Assembly (NCBI GenBank): GCA_030418545.1
Contig: QAIB01000004.1
Span: forward strand, 1 to 64,000
Reading direction: 5' to 3'
Source of the DNA: Xenophilus aerolatus
GTDB taxonomy: Bacteria; Pseudomonadota; Gammaproteobacteria; Burkholderiales; Burkholderiaceae_C
DNA length: 64,000 nucleotides
Shown here piece by piece: positions 1-9,187 of this stretch. Under the pieces are notes generated by a model. The model was not told where the DNA came from, ran no database searches, and saw nothing but the letters and a program-made list of their open reading frames with translations. The stretch's first letter is position 1. Every line of letters begins with the position of its first letter. The translations under genes were made by a program, and so were the position numbers.

Positions 1-125
1 CCGCCGAACTTGGCCGACAGCACCGTGGCGATCGCCGCCGTCAGCGTCGTCTTGCCATGGTCCACGTGACCGATCGTGCCCACGTTCACGTGCGGCTTGG
101 TGCGCTCGAACTTGCCTTTTGCCAT
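1..125 (-). CDS. tuf: Elongation factor Tu, 5' part (cut by window edge)
   Basis: Only the first 41 codons are present; the gene continues beyond base 1. The translation begins [20 protein letters not shown] and includes the P-loop GHVDHGKT typical of EF-Tu, the GTPase that delivers aminoacyl-tRNA to the ribosome. It is the last gene of the str operon, after fusA. The 146-bp spacer from fusA contains a strong hairpin close to the fusA stop, so tuf may be partly uncoupled from the upstream genes. The start at base 125 is the conserved EF-Tu start. Confidence 0.97.
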
Positions 126-235
126 TTCTCAATCCTTGGATAAAAGAACACGCCCGTGTGTTGGTTTTACGTCTGCACCGGGTTGCTGGATCCCTCGCCA
201 CGGGCAACGAGGGGCACCTGATCGCAGACAAACAA

Positions 236-263
236 GGACAGGGCGGCGCTCGCCGCCCTGTCC
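236..263 (-). terminator. Hairpin between fusA and tuf, probable attenuator
   Basis: A perfect inverted repeat with 13-base arms (GGACAGGGCGGCG and its complement) sits 8 bases after the fusA stop. On the minus strand it is followed by TTGTTTGTC, an impure T-tract. It looks like a weak intrinsic terminator or an RNA-stabilising hairpin between fusA and tuf; read-through is expected because tuf belongs to the same operon. Confidence 0.5.
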
Positions 264-271
264 CTGCAGAT

Positions 272-2374
272 TTACTTGGAGCGTGCGGCGACGATGGCCT
301 CGGCCACGTTGCGCGGCGCTTCGGCGTAGTGCTTGAACTCCATCGTGTACGTGGCACGACCCTGCGACATCGAACGCAGCGTGGTCGAGTAGCCGAACAT
401 TTCCGACAGCGGGACTTCGGCCTTGATGGCCTTGCCGCCGCCGACCATGTCGTCCATGCCCTGCACCATGCCGCGGCGGGACGACAGGTCGCCCATCACG
501 TTGCCGGCGTAGTCTTCGGGCGTCTCGACTTCCACGGCCATCATCGGCTCGAGGATGACGGGCGATGCCTTCTTGCAGCCTTCCTTGAAGCCGAAGATGG
601 CGGCCATCTTGAACGCCTGTTCCGACGAGTCCACGTCGTGGTACGAACCGAAGGTCAGCGTGACCTTCACGTCGACCACCGGGTAGCCGGCCAGCACGCC
701 GGTGTTCAGGGCTTCGATCACGCCCTTTTCCACCGCCGGGATGTATTCGCGCGGCACCACGCCGCCCTTGATCGCGTCGACGAACTCGAAGCCCTTGCCG
801 GCTTCCTGCGGGTCGATGCTGAACACCACGTGGCCGTACTGGCCCTTGCCGCCCGACTGGCGAACGAACTTGCCTTCGACGTCCGACACCGACTTGCGGA
901 TCGTTTCGCGATACGCCACCTGGGGCTTGCCCACGTTGGCTTCCACGCCGAACTCGCGCTTCATGCGGTCCACGATGATTTCCAGGTGGAGCTCGCCCAT
1001 GCCGGAAATGATGGTCTGGCCGGATTCCTCGTCGGTACGCACGCGGAACGACGGGTCTTCCTGGGCCAGGCGCTGCAGCGCGATGCCCATCTTTTCCTGG
1101 TCGGCCTTGGTCTTGGGTTCGACGGCCTGGGCGATCACGGGCTCGGGGAACTCCATGCGCTCCAGCGTGATGATCGCGTCGGGATCGCACAGGGTCTCGC
1201 CCGTGGTCACGTCCTTCAGGCCCACGCAGGCGGCGATGTCGCCGGCGCGGATTTCGTCCACTTCCAGGCGCTCGTTGGCGTGCATCTGCACGATCCGGCC
1301 GATGCGCTCCTTCTTGCCCTTGACCGGGTTGTAGACGCTGTCACCCTTGGACAGCACGCCCGAGTACACGCGCACGAAGGTCAGCTGGCCGACGTAGGGG
1401 TCGGTCATCAGCTTGAACGCGAGGGCCGAGAACTTCTCGTTGTCGTCGGCCTTGCGGCTGGCTTCCTTCTCGTCGTCGTCCGTGCCTTGCACCGGCGGGA
1501 TGTCCAGCGGCGAGGGCATGAGTTCGATGACGGCGTCGAGCATGCGCTGCACGCCCTTGTTCTTGAAGGCCGAGCCGCACAGCATCGGCTGGATCTCGCC
1601 GGCGATGGTGCGCGTGCGCAGGCCGAGCGTGATCTCTTCCTCGGTGAGGTCACCCTCCTCCAGGTACTTGTTCATCAGCTCTTCGCTGGCTTCGGCGGCC
1701 GACTCGACCATCTTCTCGCGCCATTCCTTGGCCGTGGCCTGCAGGTCGGCGGGGATGTCCTCGAAGGTGAACTTCATGCCCTGCGACGCGTCGTCCCAGA
1801 GGATGGCCTTCATCTTGCGCAGGTCGACCACGCCCTTGAACTGGTCTTCGGCACCGATCGGGATCACGATCGGCACGGGGTTGGCCTTCAGGCGGTCCAC
1901 CATCATCTGGCGCACGCGGAAGAAGTTGGCGCCGATGCGGTCCATCTTATTGACGAACGCGAGGCGGGGCACCTTGTACTTGTTGGCCTGGCGCCAGACG
2001 GTTTCGGACTGGGGCTGCACGCCGCCGACCGAGTCGTACACCATCACGGCACCGTCCAGCACGCGCATGGAACGCTCCACCTCGATGGTGAAGTCCACGT
2101 GGCCGGGGGTGTCGATGATGTTGATGCGGTGCTCGGGGAAGGACATGTCCATGCCCTTCCAGAAGCAGGTGGTGGCAGCCGAGGTGATCGTGATGCCGCG
2201 TTCCTGCTCCTGCTCCATCCAGTCCATCGTGGCGGCGCCGTCGTGCACTTCACCGATCTTGTGGTTCACGCCGGTGTAGAACAGGATGCGCTCGGTCGTG
2301 GTGGTCTTGCCGGCGTCGATGTGAGCCGAAATACCGATGTTGCGGTAGCGCTCGATGGGGGTCTTGCGGGCCAT
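272..2374 (-). CDS. fusA: Elongation factor G
   Basis: Translational GTPase that moves tRNAs and mRNA through the ribosome after peptide-bond formation and acts in ribosome recycling. The 700-residue product has the normal EF-G length. It shows the P-loop AHIDAGKT (residues 17-24), DTPGH (88-92) and NKMD (142-145), followed by the later EF-G domains. The open frame extends 15 codons further upstream, but ATG at 2374 gives the conserved [14 protein letters not shown] start and has a good ribosome site (AAGGAG about 7 bases before it). It lies between rpsG and tuf in the str operon. Confidence 0.98.
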   Translation of the reverse strand: MARKTPIERYRNIGISAHIDAGKTTTTERILFYTGVNHKIGEVHDGAATMDWMEQEQERGITITSAATTCFWKGMDMSFPEHRINIIDTPGHVDFTIEVERSMRVLDGAVMVYDSVGGVQPQSETVWRQANKYKVPRLAFVNKMDRIGANFFRVRQMMVDRLKANPVPIVIPIGAEDQFKGVVDLRKMKAILWDDASQGMKFTFEDIPADLQATAKEWREKMVESAAEASEELMNKYLEEGDLTEEEITLGLRTRTIAGEIQPMLCGSAFKNKGVQRMLDAVIELMPSPLDIPPVQGTDDDEKEASRKADDNEKFSALAFKLMTDPYVGQLTFVRVYSGVLSKGDSVYNPVKGKKERIGRIVQMHANERLEVDEIRAGDIAACVGLKDVTTGETLCDPDAIITLERMEFPEPVIAQAVEPKTKADQEKMGIALQRLAQEDPSFRVRTDEESGQTIISGMGELHLEIIVDRMKREFGVEANVGKPQVAYRETIRKSVSDVEGKFVRQSGGKGQYGHVVFSIDPQEAGKGFEFVDAIKGGVVPREYIPAVEKGVIEALNTGVLAGYPVVDVKVTLTFGSYHDVDSSEQAFKMAAIFGFKEGCKKASPVILEPMMAVEVETPEDYAGNVMGDLSSRRGMVQGMDDMVGGGKAIKAEVPLSEMFGYSTTLRSMSQGRATYTMEFKHYAEAPRNVAEAIVAARSK

Positions 2375-2434
2375 GGAATTACTCCTTGTCGCTTGAAAGT
2401 TGCCTTCGGCTACTTTCAAGCGGATTAATCAGTT

Positions 2435-2523
2435 CGAGGAGGACCGGCAAGGCCGGATCCTCCTCGAAGGAGGGACCGCGCTGCGCGTTGCTTCGCGCGG
2501 TCCGGAAAAGCCGCCGAGGCGGC
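2435..2523 (-). promoter_or_regulatory. Structured spacer between rpsG and fusA
   Basis: The 158-bp gap contains three hairpins in a row. Bases 2435-2466 pair CGAGGAGGACCGG with its near complement around a short loop. Bases 2473-2503 pair GGACCGCGC with GCGCGGTCC. Bases 2506-2523 form a GC stem followed by four T's in the direction of transcription, just after the rpsG stop. They may tune fusA output or stabilise mRNA ends; no function is proven. Confidence 0.4.
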
Positions 2524-2532
2524 CGGGGTTGG

Positions 2533-3006
2533 TTAGAAGCGGAAGTGGCTGAAGGCCTTGTTGGCCTCGGCCATGCGGTGCACTTCATCGCGCTTCTTCA
2601 TCGCGCCGCCACGGCCTTCCGTGGCTTCCATCAGTTCGTTGGCCAGACGCAGGGCCATCGACTTCTCGCCGCGCTTGCGGGCGGCTTCCTTGATCCAGCG
2701 CATCGACAGCGCCAGGCGGCGCACGGGACGCACTTCCACCGGCACCTGGTAGTTCGCACCGCCCACGCGGCGCGACTTCACTTCGACCATCGGCTTCACG
2801 TTGTTGATGGCGATGACGAAGGCTTCCAGCGGGTCTTTGCCGGGGTTCTTCTTCTCGATGAAGTCGAGCGCGCCGTAGATGATGCGCTCGGCAACAGCCT
2901 TCTTGCCGCCCTCCATGATCACGTTCATGAACTTGGACAGCTCGACATTGCCGAACTTCGGGTCCGGCAGGATTTCACGTTTGGGGACTTCGCGACGACG
3001 TGGCAT
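2533..3006 (-). CDS. rpsG: 30S ribosomal protein S7
   Basis: Primary 16S rRNA-binding protein that nucleates assembly of the 30S head. The 157-residue product starts [20 protein letters not shown] and is a full-length S7. A longer frame adds ten codons, but ATG at 3006 matches the conserved N-terminus and is preceded by AGAGG. It lies after rpsL in the str operon; in E. coli S7 can repress its own operon mRNA, and the structured spacers here would be the place to look for such control. Confidence 0.98.
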   Translation of the reverse strand: MPRRREVPKREILPDPKFGNVELSKFMNVIMEGGKKAVAERIIYGALDFIEKKNPGKDPLEAFVIAINNVKPMVEVKSRRVGGANYQVPVEVRPVRRLALSMRWIKEAARKRGEKSMALRLANELMEATEGRGGAMKKRDEVHRMAEANKAFSHFRF

Positions 3007-3176
3007 TTTTCTGAACCTCTTTGCTTCAGTTGGCACCGCCTTCCGGCGACACCGCGAGAGCCATCAGGACCCTCACTTACTCGACCCACGCCGACATGGC
3101 GCTTCGGGTCACTTCGTTCGCACCGCCTGCCAGGGCAGCCGAACACCGATTGAATCGAACGGGAGAAGAAAGCCGA

Positions 3177-3554
3177 TCAGGCCTTCTTCGGACGCTTCGC
3201 GCCGTACTTGGAGCGCGACTGCTTGCGATCCTTCACGCCCTGCAGGTCCAGCGAACCGCGAACGATGTGGTAGCGCACGCCGGGAAGGTCCTTCACACGG
3301 CCGCCGCGAACCAGCACGACGCTGTGTTCCTGGAGGTTGTGGCCTTCACCGCCGATGTAGGAAATGACTTCGAAGCCGTTGGTCAGGCGGACCTTGGCGA
3401 CTTTACGAAGCGCCGAGTTCGGCTTCTTGGGGGTCGTGGTGTAGACCCGGGTGCAGACGCCGCGGCGTTGCGGCGAGTTCTGCATGGCAGGGCTCTTCGA
3501 CTTGGTCGTTTCGACCTCGCGACCCTGGCGCACCAGTTGATTGATCGTTGGCAT
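3177..3554 (-). CDS. rpsL: 30S ribosomal protein S12
   Basis: Decoding-centre protein of the small subunit, first gene of the str operon here. The 125-residue product is full length and carries [11 protein letters not shown] and [11 protein letters not shown]. The lysines where streptomycin-resistance substitutions arise are wild type. A promoter and a 16-bp palindrome lie in the 180 bp upstream. The 170-bp gap to rpsG shows no gene. Confidence 0.98.
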   Translation of the reverse strand: MPTINQLVRQGREVETTKSKSPAMQNSPQRRGVCTRVYTTTPKKPNSALRKVAKVRLTNGFEVISYIGGEGHNLQEHSVVLVRGGRVKDLPGVRYHIVRGSLDLQGVKDRKQSRSKYGAKRPKKA

Positions 3555-3634
3555 GAATGAATTGGTCCCAAAACTCCCGCAGCCCGCCCAAGACGTGAAG
3601 GCGAAGCACGGGAAATGACGAAAACGTGAAACCC

Positions 3635-3650
3635 TTCGGAAATTTCCGAA
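3635..3650. promoter_or_regulatory. Perfect 16-bp palindrome in the rpsL leader
   Basis: TTCGGAAATTTCCGAA reads the same on both strands. It begins within a few bases of the transcription start predicted from the promoter at 3660-3688. It could be an operator overlapping the start or a small hairpin at the extreme 5' end of the str mRNA. Confidence 0.4.
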
Positions 3651-3659
3651 AAGCCCGCG

Positions 3660-3688
3660 ATTCTAGCCCGGCGGCCGGTGGCTGGCAA
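3660..3688 (-). promoter_or_regulatory. sigma70-type promoter of the str operon
   Basis: On the minus strand TTGCCA (-35, five of six consensus bases) and TAGAAT (-10, five of six) are separated by exactly 17 bp. The start of transcription would fall near 3653, about 100 bases before rpsL. A strong vegetative promoter is expected for ribosomal protein genes. Confidence 0.7.
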
Positions 3689-3734
3689 ATCCGGGCGGTT
3701 TTCGAGGCGCCGGCGGCTCACCGGCGCCCGGCAC

Positions 3735-4904
3735 CTACTTGATCCAGAGGCGCACGGCGTCCCAGGCGCGGCCCAGGATGCCGGCCTGCTCCACCGGCTC
3801 CAGCGCCACCAGCGGCACCTCGGCCAGCGGCTGGTCGTCCAGCGAGATCTTGAGGCTGCCCAGCGGCTGGTTCTTGGCGAAAGGCGCCACCAGCGGGTCG
3901 GGGCGCGCCACCTGCGTCTTGACCTTCGCCGCCTGGCCCGAAGGCACCGAGACGACGATGGGCTCGGGCCGGCCGAGCTTGATGGTGTTGGTCTTGCCCT
4001 TCCAGACCTGCGGTGTGGCCACGGCCTGGCCGGCATCGAACAGGCGCACGTCGTCGAAGGCGGTATAGCCCCAGTTGAGCAGCTTCTGCGACTCGTTGGC
4101 ACGCGCGTTGTCGCTGGCGGCGCCCAGCACGATGGACAGCAGGCGGCGGCCGCCCGGCAGGTTCGGGAAATCGCGCTTGGCGGTGGCGATCAGGCAGTAG
4201 CCCGCCGCGTCGGTGTGGCCGGTCTTCAGGCCGTCGACGGTCGGGTCGCGGAACAGCAGCAGGTTGCGGTTGGTGTCGTTGGACGCCGGCGTGCCCGGGT
4301 AGCGGTACTTCTTGATCGCGTAGTAGTGCAGGTATTCCGGGAAGTCGCGCATCAGCCGCGTCGCCAGGATGCTCAGGTCGCGCGCGGTGGTGGTGTGGCC
4401 CGGCGCGGTGAGCCCCTCGGGGTTCTTGTAGCTCGTGTTCTTCATGCCCAGGGCCTTGGCCTGGTCGTTCATGAGCTGCACGAAATGCTCGGCCGTGCCG
4501 CCCACGCCCTCGGCGAGGGCCATGGTGGCGTCGTTGCCCGACTGGACGATCATGCCCTTGATGAGGTCGTCCACCGGCACCTGCATCTTGGGGTCGATGA
4601 ACATGCGCGAGCCCGGCATCTTCCAGGCGCGCTGGCTCACCGGCAGCGCCTGGGTGAGCGTGATCTTCTTGGCGCGCAGGGCGTCGAAGACCAGGTACTG
4701 GGTCATGAGCTTGGTCAGCGAGGCCGGCTCGATGGGCGAATCGGCATCCTTCTGCGCCAGCAGCTGGCCCGAGGTCACGTCCAGCAGCAGGTAGCTGCGC
4801 GCCGCTACCTCGGGTGGCACGGGCGCCTGCGCGCCGGCAACGGAGGCGACCAGGGCGGCCGCGGCGAACACGAACGCGCGGAGCACGTCAGGGAAACGGA
4901 TCAT
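3735..4904 (-). CDS. D-alanyl-D-alanine carboxypeptidase (PBP5/6 family)
   Basis: Serine-type low-molecular-weight penicillin-binding protein that trims the terminal D-Ala of peptidoglycan pentapeptides in the periplasm. The 389-residue product has a signal peptide (cleavage near residue 25, AGA-QA) and the three active-site motifs S62-L-T-K65, S122-G-N124 and K227-T-G229. A C-terminal domain ends in an amphipathic helix (AWDAVRLWIK) that would anchor it to the inner membrane. It follows a same-strand alpha/beta hydrolase after a 225-bp gap that is mostly a long palindrome, so its promoter is probably inside or beside that element. Confidence 0.93.
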   Translation of the reverse strand: MIRFPDVLRAFVFAAAALVASVAGAQAPVPPEVAARSYLLLDVTSGQLLAQKDADSPIEPASLTKLMTQYLVFDALRAKKITLTQALPVSQRAWKMPGSRMFIDPKMQVPVDDLIKGMIVQSGNDATMALAEGVGGTAEHFVQLMNDQAKALGMKNTSYKNPEGLTAPGHTTTARDLSILATRLMRDFPEYLHYYAIKKYRYPGTPASNDTNRNLLLFRDPTVDGLKTGHTDAAGYCLIATAKRDFPNLPGGRRLLSIVLGAASDNARANESQKLLNWGYTAFDDVRLFDAGQAVATPQVWKGKTNTIKLGRPEPIVVSVPSGQAAKVKTQVARPDPLVAPFAKNQPLGSLKISLDDQPLAEVPLVALEPVEQAGILGRAWDAVRLWIK

Positions 4905-4951
4905 GGGAATGCGAGGGAACGAAAGAGGGAGAAAGGGCCCGTGGCGGCGCG

Positions 4952-5120
4952 CTAGGGATGCTCTTCACGAATCGAGCGGATGTGTGCGCTGCGGATCGGG
5001 ATGGGATGCGGGGACGCAAAACGCAGCCATGGCCGTCGCCATGGCGAGGCTTTGCAACCCCGCAGACCGCCCGAGTCCGCAGATGCACACGCCGCGAGCA
5101 TTCGTGAAGAGCATCTCTAG
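4952..5120. repeat. 169-bp imperfect palindrome (possible MITE-like element)
   Basis: The outer arms CTAGGGATGCTCTTCACGAAT (bases 4952-4972, 21 bases, so only the first 20 are quoted elsewhere) and the complement of 5100-5120 differ at one position. The arms stay alignable with scattered mismatches all the way to a perfect core, GCCATGGC-CGTC-GCCATGGC at 5026-5045. Each arm is about 82 bases and the ends are CTAG. It fills the gap upstream of the carboxypeptidase gene. It has no coding capacity I can support, and is most like a non-autonomous palindromic insertion or a very long RNA hairpin. Confidence 0.7.
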
Positions 5121-5129
5121 GTTGTTCTT

Positions 5130-5765
5130 CTACTGGCCTGCGAGCAGGTGGCGCGTCACGAGCGACTTGAGCAGCGGCAATTGTCCGTGAAAGAAGTGGC
5201 CGCCCCCGGGGATCACGGTGACAGGAAGTGACTGCGGCCGCGCCCAGTCCATCACCGCCAACAGGGCCACGGTGTCGTCGGCTTCGCCGTGCACGACCAG
5301 CGTGCGCAGGTGCGACTCCACCGGCAGCGGCGGCGGTACGACGCGCGCCACGCTCGGGCCGACCAGCGCGATCTGGCGGACCTCGCGCGCCGGCCAGAGG
5401 GTCTGCAGGGCGCTGATGGCCACGAAGGCGCCGAAGGAGAAGCCCGCCACCGCGATCGGGCCGCTGCCAGCCGACTGCTCGACCACGCGCAGGTAGTCCT
5501 CGGCCTCGCCGCGCCCCTCGTCGTGCGTGCCGGCGGTGCCGCCCACGCCGCGGAAGTTGAAGCGGATGGCGGTCCAGCCGGCGGCGACGAAGGCACGGGC
5601 CAGGGTCTGCACCACCTTGTTGTCCATCGTGCCGCCGAAGAGCGGATGGGGATGCGCGATGACCGCCGTGCCCACGGGCGCAACGCCCTCGGCCGGCCGG
5701 TCGCGCGCCGCCTCGATGGCCCCGGCGGGGCCTTCGAGCTGCAGCTTCTCGGTCTGTGCGTTCAT
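5130..5765 (-). CDS. Alpha/beta hydrolase, COG2945-like
   Basis: A 211-residue single-domain hydrolase, probably cytoplasmic (no signal peptide). It shows HPHPLFGGTMDNKVV near residue 40, the nucleophile elbow GFSFG, the acid in GEADDTV and the histidine in GGGHFFHG, so a complete Ser-Asp-His triad is visible. The family is related to dienelactone hydrolases; the physiological substrate is unknown. It follows the ferredoxin gene on the same strand, separated by a dispersed repeat that directly abuts the start codon. Confidence 0.85.
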   Translation of the reverse strand: MNAQTEKLQLEGPAGAIEAARDRPAEGVAPVGTAVIAHPHPLFGGTMDNKVVQTLARAFVAAGWTAIRFNFRGVGGTAGTHDEGRGEAEDYLRVVEQSAGSGPIAVAGFSFGAFVAISALQTLWPAREVRQIALVGPSVARVVPPPLPVESHLRTLVVHGEADDTVALLAVMDWARPQSLPVTVIPGGGHFFHGQLPLLKSLVTRHLLAGQ

Positions 5766-5766
5766 G

Positions 5767-5830
5767 GATTTGCTACGAATTCAATAGCTGCTCCCGCAGG
5801 AGCCACGGGCGCTGGAGCCCCGAAACGCTT
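5767..5830. repeat. Dispersed Comamonadaceae-type repeat, copy 1
   Basis: The element reads GATTTGCTACGAATTCAATA followed by GCTGCT, a GC-rich middle and GGGCGCTGGAGCC. The same plan (GCTA-N-AAAT-CAATAGC, then CGCC...GGGCGCTG) recurs elsewhere in this window. I recognise it as a short repeat common in this bacterial family. This copy sits immediately upstream of the hydrolase gene. Confidence 0.6.
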
Positions 5831-5859
5831 GGAAAGTTCCGGGCGCGTGCGCGATCGCG

Positions 5860-6213
5860 TCAGCGCCCGACGTCCGGCGGCAGCAGCAGGCGTTCGACCA
5901 CCTGCCCGTTCTTGAGGTGCGAATCGACGATCTCGTCGATGTCGGCCGTGTCGACGAAGCTGTACCAGACCGCCTCGGGGTACACCACCGCCACCGGCCC
6001 GCCGGCGCAGCGGTCCAGGCAGCCGGCCTTGTTCACGCGCACCTTTCCGACGCCGGAGAGGCCCTCCTTCTTGACCCGCGACTTGCAGTGCTCGAAACCC
6101 GCCTGGGCGTTGTGCCGGGCACAGGAGTCTTCGCCGTTGGTGCGTTCGTTCAGGCAGAAGAAGATGTGGCGGGCGTAGTAGCCGCCCGGCGCGCTGGAGG
6201 ATGAACTGGCCAT
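5860..6213 (-). CDS. Thioredoxin-like [2Fe-2S] ferredoxin
   Basis: A 117-residue protein with cysteines at 20, 31, 43, 65 and 69. C20-x10-C31 and C65-LDR-C69 are spaced as in thioredoxin-fold [2Fe-2S] ferredoxins (Shethna/COG3411 type), which carry electrons to unknown partners in many proteobacteria. A longer frame reads 37 codons further upstream, but ATG at 6213 (MASSSSSAPGGYYARHIFFC) lies just after the VanZ stop and gives the normal family length. It is probably co-transcribed with hemJ, the VanZ gene and the hydrolase. Confidence 0.85.
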   Translation of the reverse strand: MASSSSSAPGGYYARHIFFCLNERTNGEDSCARHNAQAGFEHCKSRVKKEGLSGVGKVRVNKAGCLDRCAGGPVAVVYPEAVWYSFVDTADIDEIVDSHLKNGQVVERLLLPPDVGR

Positions 6214-6223
6214 TCGCCGGATT

Positions 6224-7360
6224 CTAGGAGCGCACCTCTCGCACGGGCCGCCGCGCCAGCGCCGCCAGCGCGTAGGCGATGGTGGCGAAGGGCCACAGCC
6301 AGCCGAGCCATTGCGCCAGGCCATGGAAGCGGATGAAGCGCCCCTGCTCCCAGGTGGCCAGCGTCTGCGCGAAGTACGCGCTTTCGGGCGCCTGGTTGAG
6401 CAGGCTCAGGTGCAGCACCAGCGCCAGCAGCAGCAAGGCCATGCACAGCCGGCGCGACAGCGGCGTGAGCAGCACCGCCACGATGACCGCCGCCAGCATG
6501 CCCACCCGCACCGGCAGGCTGAACCAGGCCCAGGCGTGCTCGGGGCCGTAGCTCAGCGCTGCCGACAGCGCACTGGCAGCCAACCCCAGCCCCAGCATCA
6601 GCACCAGCAAGGACAGCCGCCGGCCCGGCGAACGCGCCACGGTAAAGGCCAGCAGGCAGGGCACCAGGGCACCGAGCATCACGCACAGCAGTTCGACCGC
6701 GGGCACCAGCGGCTCCAGTTCGAACTGGCGCACCGGCAGCCAGTCCAGGAAAGGGGTGTCGGCCAGCCATTCGGCGATCGCCCTCTCGAGCCGCTCGAAG
6801 ACCTGGCCCAGCCCGAAGGGCACGGCCGGCGGAAAGAGCAGCGCCACCGGCCACAGCGCGAGCAGGCCCAGCGCGCCGCGTGCCTCGTCGACGAACCAGC
6901 TGGCCCGCGTGCGGCTCCAGTGGGCGACCACGCCCAGGCGTTCCGCCGCGGCCGCCAGCGCGGCGCCCAGCAGCGTACCGAGGCTGTTCAGCCCGAGGTC
7001 CACGTTCGACGGGATGCGCGACGGCAGGTAGCTCTGCAGCGTCTCCATGCCGAAGGCCAGGGCCGCGCCCGCGGCGGCGGCCTGCGCGACGGCACGCAGC
7101 ACTCCCGCGCCGGGCCAGGTGCGCAGCACCACCAGCGCGATCAGGAAGCCCAGCGGCATGTAACCCGCCACGTTCACGCCGAGGTCGAAGCCCGTCCAGT
7201 ACTTCGGCCAGGGCGCCGCCAGGTAGGCCCAGGGCACGATGCCCTGGTCGCGCCATTCCGAGAACGGATAGAGGCTGGCGTAGACGATCAGCGCCGTGTA
7301 GGCGAGCGCCAGCGGCAGGGCGGTGGTCTTGTGGCGGGAGGGACCGGGCGGCGGATTCAC
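6224..7360 (-). CDS. VanZ family membrane protein
   Basis: Polytopic inner-membrane protein of about 378 residues. The N-terminal half contains the VanZ signature region (SLYPFSEWRDQG, then NVAGYMPLGFL and LQSYLPSRIPSNVDLGLNSLG). Several more hydrophobic segments follow in the C-terminal half. VanZ relatives can affect teicoplanin sensitivity in Gram-positives, but the role in proteobacteria is unclear. The frame is open far upstream; I place the start at GTG 7360, four bases after the hemJ stop, because the protein upstream of this point is a shadow of hemJ. The start is uncertain. Confidence 0.75.
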   Translation of the reverse strand: MNPPPGPSRHKTTALPLALAYTALIVYASLYPFSEWRDQGIVPWAYLAAPWPKYWTGFDLGVNVAGYMPLGFLIALVVLRTWPGAGVLRAVAQAAAAGAALAFGMETLQSYLPSRIPSNVDLGLNSLGTLLGAALAAAAERLGVVAHWSRTRASWFVDEARGALGLLALWPVALLFPPAVPFGLGQVFERLERAIAEWLADTPFLDWLPVRQFELEPLVPAVELLCVMLGALVPCLLAFTVARSPGRRLSLLVLMLGLGLAASALSAALSYGPEHAWAWFSLPVRVGMLAAVIVAVLLTPLSRRLCMALLLLALVLHLSLLNQAPESAYFAQTLATWEQGRFIRFHGLAQWLGWLWPFATIAYALAALARRPVREVRS

Positions 7361-7364
7361 GTCG

Positions 7365-7793
7365 TCAGAAGGGCTTGACGACCACCAGGATGACGATGGC
7401 CACCAGAAGGAACACAGGCGCCTCGTTGAAGAAGCGGTACCAGCGGTGGCTGCGACGGTTCTGCCCGGCCTCGAAGCGGCGCAGCAGCACGCCGCAGCCG
7501 TGGTGGTAGCCCAACACCACCGCCACCAGTGCCAGCTTGGCATGCATCCAGCCGTTGCCCGCGCCGCGGCCGATGCCGTAGCCCAGCCACAGCCAGAGGC
7601 CGAAGACGAGGGCCGGCACGGCCAGGAAGGTGGTGAAGCGCATCAGCTTGCGCGCCATCAGCAGCAGCCGCTCGCGCTCGGCCACCGACTCGGGCGGCAC
7701 CATCGCCAGGTTGACGAAGATCCGCGGGAGATAGAACAGCCCCGCGAACCAGCTTGCGATGAAGACGATGTGGAAGGACTTGACCCAGAGCAT
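7365..7793 (-). CDS. hemJ: Protoporphyrinogen IX oxidase HemJ
   Basis: A 142-residue four-helix membrane protein of the HemJ (UPF0093) family, which oxidises protoporphyrinogen IX to protoporphyrin IX in the penultimate step of haem synthesis. It starts MLWVKSFHIVFIASWFAGLF, with the conserved early histidine (H8), and continues with FYLPRIFVNLA and KLMRF. It lies divergent from hemB, another haem gene, which supports the call. A candidate small RNA terminates about 40 bases before its start codon on the same strand. Confidence 0.9.
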   Translation of the reverse strand: MLWVKSFHIVFIASWFAGLFYLPRIFVNLAMVPPESVAERERLLLMARKLMRFTTFLAVPALVFGLWLWLGYGIGRGAGNGWMHAKLALVAVVLGYHHGCGVLLRRFEAGQNRRSHRWYRFFNEAPVFLLVAIVILVVVKPF

Positions 7794-7835
7794 GGCCGGC
7801 AGTGTACGGAGCGTTCACGCCTGCGCCTCGCGGGC

Positions 7836-7867
7836 AAAAAAAAGCCCGGCGTGATGAAACGCCGGGC
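7836..7867 (-). terminator. Intrinsic terminator upstream of hemJ
   Basis: The stem GCCCGGCG/CGCCGGGC (8 bp, 8-base loop) is followed on the minus strand by eight T's. It ends a transcript that begins upstream and stops before hemJ, so it is either the 3' end of a small RNA or an attenuator in the hemJ leader. Confidence 0.85.
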
Positions 7868-7940
7868 CACGAAGCCCTTTTGCTGTCACACATCAAGGCA
7901 CCCGCTCAGGGAGGAAAAGCGGGAGACGGCGAACCGTCCG
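7836..7940 (-). ncRNA. Candidate small RNA with CCUCCC loop
   Basis: About 105 nt between a near-consensus promoter and a textbook terminator, with no convincing reading frame. Three stems can be drawn. The first is GACGG-UUCG-CCGUC at the 5' end (7924-7937). The second is CCCGCU/AGCGGG (7901-7923), whose loop contains UUUCCUCCCUG, complementary to Shine-Dalgarno sequences. The third is the terminator stem. Stem-loops exposing CCUCCC are known in several proteobacterial trans-acting sRNAs. Alternatively it could be the attenuated leader of hemJ. It resembles no specific family that I can name with certainty. Confidence 0.6.
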
Positions 7941-7946
7941 AGATGA

Positions 7947-7975
7947 AATTTAACAAAGCCACCCCGCCCTATCAA
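7947..7975 (-). promoter_or_regulatory. sigma70-type promoter of the candidate sRNA
   Basis: On the minus strand TTGATA (-35, five of six) and TAAATT (-10, four of six) are spaced by 17 bp. Transcription would start near 7940, exactly where the first RNA hairpin begins. The remaining bases to 8115 are the hemB upstream region, where I see no strong promoter. Confidence 0.6.
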
Positions 7976-8019
7976 GCGTGCGGGTAACTTTTTTTTGACG
8001 ATCAAGGGGTTGCAAATAG

Positions 8020-9170
<1,151 letters not shown>

Positions 9171-9187
9171 GGCGTATAACCCGGGCC

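Noticed and set aside
119-2428. Plus-strand open frame of 769 codons opposite fusA
   Set aside because: It is the antisense shadow of fusA in high-GC DNA; its histidine- and leucine-rich translation resembles no protein family.
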